A DNA stretch of 64,000 nucleotides from Amycolatopsis vancoresmycina (GCF_000716785.1 NZ_JNYY01000002.1:464316-528315), one strand, 5' to 3'. Positions 1-7,816 are shown, numbered from the stretch's first letter. Notes: generated from the sequence alone by a model not told the origin. Translations and numbers: made by a program.

Positions 1-289
1 AGAGCTGCATGTCCGGCGGCAGGTCCGGCTGCACGCCGGCCTGGATGGCCTCGAGCAGCCGCGTCGCCTCCCGGCGGATGCACGCGCCGAAGAGGTCCTC
101 CTTCGAGCCGAGGTAGGTGTAGATCATCGGCTTGGAGACGCCGGCGACGTCGGAGATTTCGTCCATCGACGCGGCGTGGTAGCCGTGCCGCGAGAAGACC
201 TGGACGGCCGCGTCCAGGATCTGCCGCTCGCGCACGGCACGCGGCAGCCGCCTGGCCCGTTCGGGCGGACGCTGATCTTCCTCTGACAC
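1..289 (-). CDS. TetR-family transcriptional regulator, N-terminal part (cut by window edge)
   Basis: The minus-strand frame starts at GTG 289 with a GGAGG box six bases upstream and runs off the window edge after 96 codons. The visible protein holds a TetR DNA-binding head: a helix beginning ILDAAVQVFSRHGYHAAS, then the turn region MDEISDVAGVSKPMIYTYL and GSKEDLF, at about residues 23-70. The ligand-binding C-terminal part lies outside. It faces the SCP2-like gene at 417 across a short spacer holding a palindrome at 367-382, so it probably controls itself and that gene pair. The ligand cannot be told; a lipid or acyl-CoA would suit the neighbours, but this is inference. Confidence 0.9.
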   Translation of the reverse strand, partial: MSEEDQRPPERARRLPRAVRERQILDAAVQVFSRHGYHAASMDEISDVAGVSKPMIYTYLGSKEDLFGACIRREATRLLEAIQAGVQPDLPPDMQL

Positions 290-366
290 GCTGGACCTCC
301 TCGTTGCTGCCCGGAGACGGTACCGGGCGTTGCCACGCGCGGGTGATTTCGGCACGCTTGCCCGCG

Positions 367-382
367 TACCTACTGACGGGTA
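367..382. promoter_or_regulatory. Candidate TetR operator between divergent TetR and SCP2-like genes
   Basis: TACCTACTGACGGGTA is an imperfect dyad with arms TACC and GGTA, ending about 35 bp before the ATG at 417. Its position in a divergent regulator/target spacer makes it a likely operator. No experimental support. Confidence 0.45.
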
Positions 383-416
383 GCCTTACGCATGAGTAAC
401 TGGGAGAGGGGTGACC

Positions 417-1073
417 ATGGCCGACAACACGGGAATGACCAGCGCCGATCGGATCGCGGAGCTCCGCGGGGCACCGCTGCTCGACGCGCTGGAGCGCCTC
501 GACCCGCTCAGCCCCGAGGCCCACGCCCTCAACGTCAACGAGCTCGCCCTAGACCCCGGCGACCTCCGCAAGGACGACTTCCGCCGTCTCTTGAACGCCC
601 TGGTGAGGCTGGCCGCCCAGGCCCCGGCGTTCGACCTGAGCAAGGTCGAACCGGCCCGGTTCGCCTCTTTGGTCGCCTCGGCATCGCGCGCGCAGCTGGA
701 GAGCGTCGTCGCCGACCGAGCCCTGCGCGAGCGCCTCCTGGACGAGATCTTCGCCCGCATGGGCGCCCACATCCGCCCCGACCGAGCCCGCAACCTGCAG
801 GCGGTGGTCCACTGGCGCCTGTCAGGCGGAGCCGGCGAAGGCGGCTTCGACCGCTACGAGACGGCGATTTCGCATGGTTCGTGCACGGTGAGCCGCGAGA
901 TGAACTCGTCTCCGCGAGTCACGATCACCATCGCACCGGCCGACTTCTTCAGGTTGATCACCCACCAGGCAACCCCGGCGGTGTTGTTCGTCACGGGAAG
1001 AATCAAAGTCAAAGGCGACCTGGCCTTCGCGGCGGGGTTGATCGGATTCTTCGACCTCCCCCACCCCGTATAG
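417..1073 (+). CDS. SCP2 sterol-binding-domain-like protein, copy 1
   Basis: 218 residues. The C-terminal part (from about residue 100) has the SCP2-like pattern: a strand reading VVHWRLSGGAGEGGFDRYET, a middle strand with VTITIAPADFFRLITHQATP and a closing LFVTGRIKVKGDLAFA. SCP2 domains bind sterols or other lipids in a hydrophobic tunnel and are soluble. ATG 417 is preferred over GTG 411 because GAGAGGGG sits about seven bases before it. It is followed after about 56 bp by a paralogue aligning over most of its length, including shared DEIF-R and GEGGFDR/GEDGFDR stretches. Function is known only at domain level. Confidence 0.8.
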   Translation: MADNTGMTSADRIAELRGAPLLDALERLDPLSPEAHALNVNELALDPGDLRKDDFRRLLNALVRLAAQAPAFDLSKVEPARFASLVASASRAQLESVVADRALRERLLDEIFARMGAHIRPDRARNLQAVVHWRLSGGAGEGGFDRYETAISHGSCTVSREMNSSPRVTITIAPADFFRLITHQATPAVLFVTGRIKVKGDLAFAAGLIGFFDLPHPV

Positions 1074-1129
1074 TCCGGCTTGTGCCCCGAAAACCGAAAT
1101 GGCGCCGCCCCGTTCGCGGCGGCCACGCG

Positions 1130-1681
1130 GTGAACGCGTTCGCGGAGAAGCTGGTCATCGGGCGCTTGTCGGCCGCCCAGTTCATCCAGGTCCTGGAAAC
1201 CCTCCACATGCTGGGTTCCGCGGGCGCGGGCATCGAGCTGAGCTCCCTGTCGACGGACGTGCTGGTCGACGTGGTCCGCCGAGCCTCCCGCGAACAGCTG
1301 AAGGCAATCGCATCCCATCCGGAGCTGCGCTCGGTGTTCCTGGACGAGATATTCCGCAGGATGTCAGAGCATTTCTCACCAGGCCGCGCACGCCACGTGG
1401 ATTTCGTCGTTTCCTGGCGCTTTTCCGAGGGCTCCGGCGAGGACGGCTTCGACCGCTTCCAGACGGTGATCGAAGACGGGATATGCGTTTCCTCGACGGA
1501 CTTGTCGAGGACCCCGGACACAACGATCACGTTGTCGGTGGACGACTTCATCCGCATGGCAACCGGTAACGCGGCCGTGGCAGCGATGTTCGTGACGGGG
1601 AGGGTGAAGGTGAAGGGCGAGTACGCACCGGCGGTCCGGTTCTCGAGCTACTTCGACATCCCCAAGCCGTCCGTGGACTAG
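1130..1681 (+). CDS. SCP2 sterol-binding-domain-like protein, copy 2
   Basis: 183 residues from GTG 1130; GTG 1082, nine bases after the stop of copy 1, is the alternative and neither has a good ribosome site. The sequence parallels copy 1: LDEIFRRMSEHFSPGRARH, then VSWRFSEGSGEDGFDRFQTV, then VDDFIRMATGNAAVAAMFVT and GRVKVKGEYAPAV. Against copy 1 it lacks about 15-30 N-terminal residues. The pair is a tandem duplication, probably co-transcribed and under the divergent TetR gene. A lipid-binding or lipid-carrying role is inferred from the family; the ligand is unknown. Confidence 0.75.
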   Translation: MNAFAEKLVIGRLSAAQFIQVLETLHMLGSAGAGIELSSLSTDVLVDVVRRASREQLKAIASHPELRSVFLDEIFRRMSEHFSPGRARHVDFVVSWRFSEGSGEDGFDRFQTVIEDGICVSSTDLSRTPDTTITLSVDDFIRMATGNAAVAAMFVTGRVKVKGEYAPAVRFSSYFDIPKPSVD

Positions 1682-1722
1682 CTGTCCCGGCTGGGTGACA
1701 CCAAACTGTGGTTGTCCCACCT

Positions 1723-1728
1723 TAGAGT
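1723..1728 (+). promoter_or_regulatory. -10 box of a likely leaderless promoter for the SRA-HNH nuclease gene
   Basis: TAGAGT (TAnnnT type) lies six bases before ATG 1735, the spacing typical of leaderless actinobacterial transcripts. No convincing -35 box is visible and no Shine-Dalgarno sequence precedes the ATG. Confidence 0.45.
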
Positions 1729-1734
1729 GGTCCC

Positions 1735-2925
1735 ATGAGTCTCGCCGACGTGGACCTGGAGCACGTTCTCAAAGCCATCGAGGAGTTCAACGACCTCGGT
1801 CGCGAAGCATTTCTCCGCAAGTACGGCTTTGGCCCTGCGCGCCAGTACGTCGTGGTCTACGGCGGGGACACCTATGACTCGAAGGCGCTTCTCGGGGCAG
1901 CGCACGGGTATGCAACCGGGCGAGCCTTGACCGCGGCCGAGTTCAGCGGTGGATTGCAAACCGTCGTGGCCCGGCTCACTGCCCTGGGCTTCGACTTCCG
2001 AGACCGCAACGTGCCGCTGGCCGAGGCCGATGGCTTTGGGGAGATCTCCGGCTACCCGGAAGGATCGGAATTCGCTAGTCGAGCTGAAGTGGCCGCGTGT
2101 GGCGTTCACCGCGCGCTGCAGGCGGGCATCGTCGGTACCGGTAAGACGGGTGCCGAGTCCATCGTTTCGTCAGGCGGGTATAGAGATGACGACGATCAGG
2201 GGGACGAATTACTCTACAGCGGCCACGGTGGTCGAGACAGTCGGGGTCGACAAGTTGAGGATCAGACCTTCGAAGCACCGGGGAACGCTGCACTCCGGAC
2301 TAGTTGGAAGACGGGCGCGCTCGTCCGAGTCGTGCGGGGAGCTGATAAGAATTCGCCGCATGCTCCCGACGCAGGCTACCGGTACGACGGCCTGTTTCGT
2401 GTGGTCGATGCGGTGATGTTGCCGGGCCGCGATCGGCATCTGATTTGCCGGTTTCGCATGGTCAAGATGAGGACCGGCGTTGACATCACCTTCGCCCCAC
2501 AGGGCTTCGTACTGTCGCCGAAGCCGTATCACGCGGAGGCCCCTGAGGGCAGCGTGCAGCCTGGCCGCAAAATGGTCGTTACGCAGCGCACCGTTCGCTC
2601 GACTGAGGTCGTGGAGTACGTGAAGGGGATGTATGATCACACATGCCAAATCTGTGGTGTGCGCCTCTCGGTCGGCGACGGTCGGGCCTACTCCGAAGGC
2701 GCGCACATCAAGGCGCTTGGCGGTCTTCACCGCGGCCCGGACTTGCCGCCCAACGTGCTCTGCCTGTGCCCGAATTGCCACGTGCAGTTCGACCGCGGCG
2801 CGATCGTTATCGCCGCCGACCGAACGATCATCCGTGAGGGTAAGGCCGTGGGGCTACTGACGGTGCGTGAAGCTCACAACATTGGCTCTGAGTTCCTTGA
2901 GTATCACCGGTCGGTGCATTCGTAG
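1735..2925 (+). CDS. ScoMcrA-like SRA-HNH endonuclease (modification-dependent, type IV restriction type)
   Basis: 396 residues with three recognisable parts. Residues 1-95 resemble the N-terminal head domain of Streptomyces coelicolor McrA (LEHVLKAIEEF, then VVVYGGDTYDSKALLGAAHG). Residues about 105-265 form an SRA/YDG domain with GGYRDDDDQGDELLYSGHGG and RYDG at 216-219; such domains flip out and read modified cytosine. Residues 300-352 are an HNH nuclease: zinc pair C304/C307, H324 in EGAHIKAL, N340, then a second cysteine pair and H349 in CPNCH. ScoMcrA also has a sulfur-binding domain that reads phosphorothioate DNA; I see no room for it here, so modified cytosine is the likelier target. 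It stands alone, with no methyltransferase nearby. Confidence 0.85.
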   Translation: MSLADVDLEHVLKAIEEFNDLGREAFLRKYGFGPARQYVVVYGGDTYDSKALLGAAHGYATGRALTAAEFSGGLQTVVARLTALGFDFRDRNVPLAEADGFGEISGYPEGSEFASRAEVAACGVHRALQAGIVGTGKTGAESIVSSGGYRDDDDQGDELLYSGHGGRDSRGRQVEDQTFEAPGNAALRTSWKTGALVRVVRGADKNSPHAPDAGYRYDGLFRVVDAVMLPGRDRHLICRFRMVKMRTGVDITFAPQGFVLSPKPYHAEAPEGSVQPGRKMVVTQRTVRSTEVVEYVKGMYDHTCQICGVRLSVGDGRAYSEGAHIKALGGLHRGPDLPPNVLCLCPNCHVQFDRGAIVIAADRTIIREGKAVGLLTVREAHNIGSEFLEYHRSVHS

Positions 2926-3390
2926 TCAGTTCTCGACGATCCGACCCTCGATCACCGTCGGCTGGTCCGGTCGGCGGGGCTCCGAGACCACCTCGCTGTC
3001 CATCGCCATCACCGGCCCTCGCCGGCGGTTCGCAAACCGCACCGCTCGCTTCTTCATCCGCCGCAACCACCACCGGCGAGCTACCGCGCGCGAAGGCGGC
3101 AAGATCAGCAGCAACCCCAGCACATCGCTGACGAACCCGGGCACCAGGATCAGCACCCCACCCAGCCCGACCAGCATCCCGTCGGTCAGTTCCTTCTCCG
3201 CCGGCCGGCCGGATCGGGCCGCGGCCGCGAACGCCCGCATCGCCTTGGCGCCCTCGCGGCGGGCCAGCCACGACCCCAGGAACGCTCCCGCCAGCAGGAG
3301 GCCCAGCGTGCCGAGCACGCCCACGGCCGAGCCCACCGCCCAGATCGCGGCGATCTCGGCGATGACATAAAGCAGGAACGCGACAGCCAT
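2926..3390 (-). CDS. fxsA: FxsA family membrane protein
   Basis: 154 residues from ATG 3390, preceded by GGGCGG. The N-terminus holds two hydrophobic segments (VAFLLYVIAEIAAIWAVGSAVG and LGTLGLLLAGAFLGSWLA) followed by REGAKAMRAF, the usual FxsA arrangement. A third hydrophobic stretch contains the family signature GGVLILVPGFVSDVLGLLL. The C-terminus is basic and then acidic and is probably cytoplasmic. FxsA was named for suppression of F-exclusion of phage T7 in E. coli; its role in actinomycetes is not established. It converges on the SRA-HNH gene with no spacer between the two stop codons. Confidence 0.88.
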   Translation of the reverse strand: MAVAFLLYVIAEIAAIWAVGSAVGVLGTLGLLLAGAFLGSWLARREGAKAMRAFAAAARSGRPAEKELTDGMLVGLGGVLILVPGFVSDVLGLLLILPPSRAVARRWWLRRMKKRAVRFANRRRGPVMAMDSEVVSEPRRPDQPTVIEGRIVEN

Positions 3391-3832
3391 ATCCGCCCAA
3401 CGAACGAGCCGCCCGATTTGCTCCCGGCCTCGGTCGTCAGCACGACGTAGTGCGGTGTCGCGGCGCACTGGTCGGATGGCCGGGAGACACTGCTAGTGAC
3501 GTTGGTTGAGTCGTCTGTCAGACACTGCAGCGTGTCGCAAAGGTACAGGTCAAGGCTGCAGGCAGACCCTGCTCGATGGATGATCAGGCTATACGAACGA
3601 CCTGCTATAGACGATGGCTGGATACCGAACGGGGCGCTCTTGCGTGTCGGTCGCGGATGCCCAAGGCGAGCACCCAGCTCTCTTAGAAGAGAACTCGATC
3701 GGGTGGTCATGCACGGCTGTCTCAGCGTGTTGACCAACTTGGATATCGACCGCGAGTACGTTACCCCTGCCTTGTACACATCAGGGTACGGGCGAGCTGT
3801 ATGGCGGCAACCTAGTGATGGGTGGTGATTTT
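3391..3832. other. Gene-poor spacer entering an AT-richer segment; no gene supported
   Basis: The first ~90 bases are still GC-rich. From about 3490 on, composition becomes more AT-rich. A 110-codon open frame at 3496-3828 (+) exists, but its product is Arg/Ser-rich with no motif and no ribosome site, so I do not call it. A TTGACC at 3730 could be a -35 box for the gene at 3833, but no good -10 is placed correctly. Confidence 0.5.
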
Positions 3833-4699
3833 ATGAACGATCCGGCTCAGGTGCTGGACATGTCGGCGACCAGCTGGGGGGCAGAAGGTTTTGTATCCCA
3901 GGTGCAGCTGATGGATCCGCAGATGGCAGCGGAAATTCTTCGCTACAACGAAGGAAATAGAAAACTAGATCGCTCGACTGTTGAACTTTATGCGGGTGCC
4001 ATGAAGCGCGGCGAGTGGAAGCTTTCGCATCAAGGAGTCGCGATTGATGATCGTGGCAACTTGCTAGATGGGCAGCATCGGCTGGCTGCGGTGGTTAGAT
4101 CCGGCGTGTCGGTTCCTATGCTGGTGGTCAGAGGTGTTGACCGGGACTCCTTCAGTGTTGTTGATACCGGTAAGCGTCGCAGTGCGAGTGATAGTCTGAA
4201 GATTATCGGTGCGGCAGATGTGCTGAACTTGGCCGCATCTCTCCGCTACCTGTGCCTTTATGACACTTTGCCGGGCGATGTTGCGTGGACTGGTCCTAAG
4301 GCGAGGCTGACGAATGACCAGGTGCTTGAGTTGCATGAGCAGCACCCTGGAATGCTGGACTGTGTTAGGCGCGCGAGGCCTGTCGCTGGCGCGATTGGCA
4401 TCATCACATCAGCGTGCGCAGCCGCGATTTACGTGACGCGCCGCGCTGCGTCCGACATGGATCAGAGTGAGTGGTTCGCTGGTGTCATCTCTGGGGCGAA
4501 CCTTGATGAGGAAGATCCGCGGCTGAGATTCCGCAACTTCTTTATCAACGGTCGAGCCCAAGGTGGACGGCGCCGTATGGATGCGCGTGAGCACGTTGCA
4601 ATCTATATAAAGGCATGGAATGACTGGGTCAAGGGCGAAAAGCGCCAATACCTATCGTTTCGTAAGGGAGAATCCATGCCGAAGCCAGTTGCTTCGTAG
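3833..4699 (+). CDS. ParB-like nuclease-domain protein (phage/mobile-element type)
   Basis: 288 residues from ATG 3833, with GGGTGGTG six bases upstream. Residues about 45-110 carry the ParB/Srx-type fold signature: LDRSTVELYAGAMKRGEWKL, then GVAIDDRGNLLDGQHRLAA at 69-87 and VPMLVVRGVDRDSF. Proteins of this shape are frequent in actinobacteriophages and integrated elements; most are uncharacterised and may bind or cut DNA or use nucleotide. The rest (110-288) has no motif I recognise. Codon use (AGA, AAA, GAA, GTT, CTT) is clearly more AT-rich than in flanking genes, a sign of transfer. A perfect hairpin follows the stop, so it is probably transcribed alone. Confidence 0.72.
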   Translation: MNDPAQVLDMSATSWGAEGFVSQVQLMDPQMAAEILRYNEGNRKLDRSTVELYAGAMKRGEWKLSHQGVAIDDRGNLLDGQHRLAAVVRSGVSVPMLVVRGVDRDSFSVVDTGKRRSASDSLKIIGAADVLNLAASLRYLCLYDTLPGDVAWTGPKARLTNDQVLELHEQHPGMLDCVRRARPVAGAIGIITSACAAAIYVTRRAASDMDQSEWFAGVISGANLDEEDPRLRFRNFFINGRAQGGRRRMDAREHVAIYIKAWNDWVKGEKRQYLSFRKGESMPKPVAS

Positions 4700-4706
4700 C
4701 GAAGAA

Positions 4707-4741
4707 GCGCCGGGTGGAGATTGGAGGTCTCCACCCGGCGC
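4707..4741 (+). terminator. Strong hairpin terminator after the ParB-like gene
   Basis: A perfect 14-bp inverted repeat (GCGCCGGGTGGAGA and its complement) with a 7-base loop begins eight bases after the stop codon. There is no long T run, as is common in actinomycetes. Confidence 0.75.
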
Positions 4742-4771
4742 TGGGTGATTAGCCATCGAACAGGCCGGGAC

Positions 4772-4800
4772 CTATTCTGGACTCTGGTAACCCAGAATGG
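4772..4800 (+). promoter_or_regulatory. Short inverted repeat over the first possible start codon of the small HTH gene
   Basis: ATTCTGG (4774-4780) pairs with CCAGAAT (4792-4798); in RNA the stem extends to nine pairs and contains the ATG at 4797. GGACTCT also occurs on both sides. It may be an operator for a dimeric protein or a hairpin hiding the start. If translation begins at TTG 4872 it instead lies upstream of the gene. Confidence 0.35.
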
Positions 4801-5126
4801 ACTCTAACCCGGTATGGAATTTTTTGCAATCTCAGTCACGTGATGAGTGGGTTGTGGCAGGAAGGGTTAGATTGTCGCACGTTCGAGAAGTCTCCACTGA
4901 GACTCGAGAAAAAGTGGTTTTGGGCTACTTTGCCGGGAAGATCACGGTATCCGATGCTGCGCGTCTGCATCGGGTAGCTCAAAAAGAGGTGCGCTCATGG
5001 ATTGCTGAGTACATGGAGGGTGGTAGGCATCGCCTGGAGAAGGGTGCTCCAGTTCGTGAGCGCTCCGAGTTCCGTGCGGAGATCGAGCACTTGAAAGTCG
5101 TGTTGAGCTCGTACGGCCAGCACTAG
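4797..5126 (+). CDS. Small helix-turn-helix protein of the AT-richer insert
   Basis: 109 residues from ATG 4797, or 84 from TTG 4872. The TTG is better supported by GGAAGGG six bases upstream. The core (STETREKVVLGYFAGKITVS, DAARLHRVAQKEVRSWIAEY) is an HTH of the transposase/Trp-repressor-like kind: a helix, then KITVSDAARLHRV as the turn and a recognition helix. The tail ends in a short helix (EHLKVVLSSYG). A DNA-binding role is likely; whether it regulates the insert or is a transposase remnant cannot be told. Codon use is AT-richer than in chromosomal neighbours. A long hairpin follows the stop. Confidence 0.6.
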   Translation: MDSNPVWNFLQSQSRDEWVVAGRVRLSHVREVSTETREKVVLGYFAGKITVSDAARLHRVAQKEVRSWIAEYMEGGRHRLEKGAPVRERSEFRAEIEHLKVVLSSYGQH

Positions 5127-5131
5127 TAGGT

Positions 5132-5185
5132 CGTCCTGGCGGAAGTGCTCAGCTCGATGACGCGCTGAGCGCTTCCGCCAGGACG
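5132..5185. terminator. Bidirectional terminator between the HTH gene and the ABC exporter
   Basis: Arms 5132-5153 and 5164-5185 pair over 22 positions with one G-T mismatch and a 10-base loop. It lies between convergent genes, six bases after the stop of the HTH gene, and also marks the right edge of the AT-richer segment. Confidence 0.8.
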
Positions 5186-5206
5186 CCATAGGCTCGCCGA
5201 TTGTAA

Positions 5207-7177
5207 CTAGCTCGGCACCTCGTCCAAGTACGCCTGCGCCTGCAGCGTGAACAGCTCGGCGTACCCCGCCTTCGCCGCCATCAGCTCCTCGTGCGTGCCG
5301 TACTCCGCGACCTTCCCGTGGTCCAGCAGGAGGATCCGCTCCGCCTGCCGCACCGTCGAGAACCGGTGCGAGATGTACAGCGTCGTCCGGCCTTCGGACA
5401 ACGACCGCAGCCGTGCGAACAGGTCGTGCTCGGCCTGGGCGTCCAGCGCCGAAGTCGGCTCGTCCAGGATCAGGATCGGCGCCTCGCGCTGGAACGCCCT
5501 GGCCAGCGCGATCTTCTGCCACTCGCCGCCGGACAGGGAGACGCCCTGGTCGAACCACCTGCCCAGCGGGCTGTCGTAGCCGGACGGCAGCCGCTCGATG
5601 CGCTCGTCCGCGCCGGCTCGGCGGGCCGAATCCTCGATGTGCGGGCGGTCCTCCAGGCGGCCCAGGTCGCCGAGGCCGATGTTCTCTGCCGCCGTTCCCT
5701 GGTACGTCACGTAGTCCTGGAACATCGCGCTGATCCGCGTGCGCAGCTCGTCCGGGTCGTACTCGCGGATGTCGACGCCGTCCAGGAGGATGCGGCCGTC
5801 CGTCGGGTCGTACAGCCGGCAGAGGAGCTTGAACAGCGTCGACTTGCCCGCGCCGTTGCGGCCCACCACCGCCACCGTCTCGCCCGGGCGGATCTCGAAG
5901 CTGACGTCCTCCAGCGCCGGCTCCTCCGCCCCCGGATAGGCAAAGGTCACCGAGTCGAACTCGATGTGACCCTCCACAGTGGACGGCATGGGCCGCGGCG
6001 AAGGCGGCGCCGTGATCTCCGGTTTCGTGTCCAGGAAGCGGTACAGCGTGTCCAGGTAGAGGTTGTTCTCGTACATCCCCGAAAACGCTGTGAACAGCCC
6101 GGACACCGACGTCTGCACGGACGTCGCCGCGGCCGTGTACAACGCCAGGTCGCCGAGCGTGAGCCGCCCGCCGACCGCCTCCAGGGCGATGTACAGCGCG
6201 ATCGCCGAGCCTGCGAGCGTGCTCAACAGACCCCAGGACGTCGAGCTGACGTTGCGGTTGATCGTCAGCTTCCGCTGCCGCTCGTACGACACCATGCCGA
6301 GCCGGCGGAAGCGGTCGACGAAGTACGGGCCGAGCCCGAACAGCTTCGTCTCCTTGGCGTACGTGTCCGTCGTGACCAGCGACGACAGGTAGTCCATCCG
6401 CCGCTTGATCGGCGACATCAGGAACGTCAGCCAGAACGCGCGCGAGCCGTACTTGGACTGCGAGATGAACGCCGGGATCGGCGCCACCAGCGCGACTAGC
6501 GCCAGCAGCGGGCTGATCGAAACGAGGAGCGCGATCATGCTGCCGAACGTGATCAGCGTCCGCACCAGCCCCAGCGCGGAGTTCATCATCGACAGCGGCC
6601 GCGTCGGCGCCTCCTGCGCGGCCTGGCGCAGCATGTCGTAGGACGCCGACCCCTCGAAGTACGCCAGGTGCAGTTCGCTCGCGTGCGCCATCACCTGGTG
6701 GCGGATGGTCAGCGTCATGCGTTCCTGCAGCAGCGACTGCGCGATCGACGTCATGGCGCTGCTGATCGCGGTCGCCGCGAGCACGCCGAACTGGAACAGC
6801 GCGACGTTCACGATGTCGCCGGTGGTGCCCTTGCCCTGGATCGCCGCGACGACGGCGTCGAGCAGCAGCTTCGCGACGTACGCGGTCACGGTCGGCAGCA
6901 GCCCCGACAACAGCGTGATCAGCGCCAGGAGGATCGTCAGGACCGGGCTCGCCTGCCAGGTCAGCTTGACGACCTTCGGCAGGCCGCGGACCGTGCCCGC
7001 GACAGACGTCTTGGCGCGCGACAGCCGCGAGCGCAGGTCCTTCGGCTGGTCGTCCTGCTTCGGTTCCGGGATGTCGACGGGCCCGGTGAGCCCGCTCTCC
7101 GGCACGGTCACGGCGTGCCGCCGTCTTCCTCGCCGAGCCAGCATGAACTCCATGCCGCCCCCACCGCCCGGGATCAC
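5207..7177 (-). CDS. ABC transporter, fused membrane and ATPase domains (exporter type)
   Basis: 656 residues from GTG 7177 (GGAGG four bases upstream, overlapping the TetR stop as GTGA); ATG 7153 behind GGTGGGGG is an alternative. Residues about 70-370 form a six-helix exporter membrane domain. The C-terminal ATPase has Walker A GRNGAGKST, signature LSGGEWQ, Walker B ILILDEPTSALD and the H-loop SHR. A charged, Arg-rich N-terminal extension of about 60 residues precedes the first helix. It is a half-transporter and should work as a dimer in the plasma membrane. The substrate is unknown. Co-transcription with a TetR repressor suggests drug or metabolite export induced by its ligand. Confidence 0.88.
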   Translation of the reverse strand: MIPGGGGGMEFMLARRGRRRHAVTVPESGLTGPVDIPEPKQDDQPKDLRSRLSRAKTSVAGTVRGLPKVVKLTWQASPVLTILLALITLLSGLLPTVTAYVAKLLLDAVVAAIQGKGTTGDIVNVALFQFGVLAATAISSAMTSIAQSLLQERMTLTIRHQVMAHASELHLAYFEGSASYDMLRQAAQEAPTRPLSMMNSALGLVRTLITFGSMIALLVSISPLLALVALVAPIPAFISQSKYGSRAFWLTFLMSPIKRRMDYLSSLVTTDTYAKETKLFGLGPYFVDRFRRLGMVSYERQRKLTINRNVSSTSWGLLSTLAGSAIALYIALEAVGGRLTLGDLALYTAAATSVQTSVSGLFTAFSGMYENNLYLDTLYRFLDTKPEITAPPSPRPMPSTVEGHIEFDSVTFAYPGAEEPALEDVSFEIRPGETVAVVGRNGAGKSTLFKLLCRLYDPTDGRILLDGVDIREYDPDELRTRISAMFQDYVTYQGTAAENIGLGDLGRLEDRPHIEDSARRAGADERIERLPSGYDSPLGRWFDQGVSLSGGEWQKIALARAFQREAPILILDEPTSALDAQAEHDLFARLRSLSEGRTTLYISHRFSTVRQAERILLLDHGKVAEYGTHEELMAAKAGYAELFTLQAQAYLDEVPS

Positions 7178-7803
7178 TTGGCCTCCACGGCGCCGTGCAG
7201 GAAGACGTCGACCACCTGGCGCGTGGTGGGCGCGTCGTCGTCCGCGGCCATCGGGCGGCCGCCGAAGAGCAGGGCCAGGAACAGGGCGGCGAGCTGCTCG
7301 GGTGGCAGCCGCAGCTGGTCCTTCTCGGGCGTGAACAGCTCGACGATCGCCCCGCGCATGGCGGTCATCGACTCGCGGCGGCCGTTCTTCCAGGAGCCGC
7401 GGCGGTCCTTCAGCCGCTGCTCGGGGTCACGCAGCTTGTGCCGGCCGGACGCGTGCAGGGCGCCCATCAGCGCGCCCATCCGCTCGAGGTGCGCGCCGAG
7501 TGCTTCGGCGGCTTCGACGAGCCGGTCGGTCAGGGGCTGGTCCAGGGGGATGTCGGCGATCGCGTCGAGCGCGTGGTCGGGCCGCAGCGCTTCGGCGGTG
7601 CAGGCGTCGAACAGCTCGTCCTTGTCCTTGAACGCGCGGAAGATGGTGCCCTCGCCGATCCCGGCGGCGCGGGCGATCTGGCTGGTGGTGACGTTGGTGC
7701 CGTGCTCCATCAGGAGCGGCAGCACCGCGTGCACGATCATGGCGCGCCGGGCTTCGACGCTCATGCCCGGCGCTCTTCGCCGGGTCTCGGGTGCTGGTGT
7801 CAT
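7174..7803 (-). CDS. TetR-family repressor of the ABC exporter operon
   Basis: 209 residues from ATG 7803. The HTH is at about 20-65: AVLPLLMEHGTNVTTSQIAR, then AAGIGEGTIFRAFKDKDELF. The C-terminal ligand domain is typical in length. Its stop overlaps the GTG of the ABC gene, so the two form one transcript with the regulator first. A perfect 8-bp-arm palindrome sits 14 bases upstream of the start (7817-7834) and is the probable autoregulatory operator. Confidence 0.9.
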   Translation of the reverse strand: MTPAPETRRRAPGMSVEARRAMIVHAVLPLLMEHGTNVTTSQIARAAGIGEGTIFRAFKDKDELFDACTAEALRPDHALDAIADIPLDQPLTDRLVEAAEALGAHLERMGALMGALHASGRHKLRDPEQRLKDRRGSWKNGRRESMTAMRGAIVELFTPEKDQLRLPPEQLAALFLALLFGGRPMAADDDAPTTRQVVDVFLHGAVEAK

Positions 7804-7816
7804 GTCACCAGTGTGC

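Noticed and set aside
392..1681. One long plus-strand open frame spanning both SCP2 genes
   Set aside because: Its first 240 codons read the first SCP2 gene in the wrong frame and give an Arg/Pro-rich product. Only the part from 1130 matches the family.
3496..3828. 110-codon plus-strand open frame upstream of the ParB-like gene
   Set aside because: No ribosome site, no motif, Arg/Ser-rich product and no clear codon bias; it stops just before a well-supported gene.
3490..5190. Attachment-site direct repeats around the AT-richer insert
   Set aside because: I compared the sequence near both edges and found no matching repeat, and there is no integrase or tRNA gene at the junctions.
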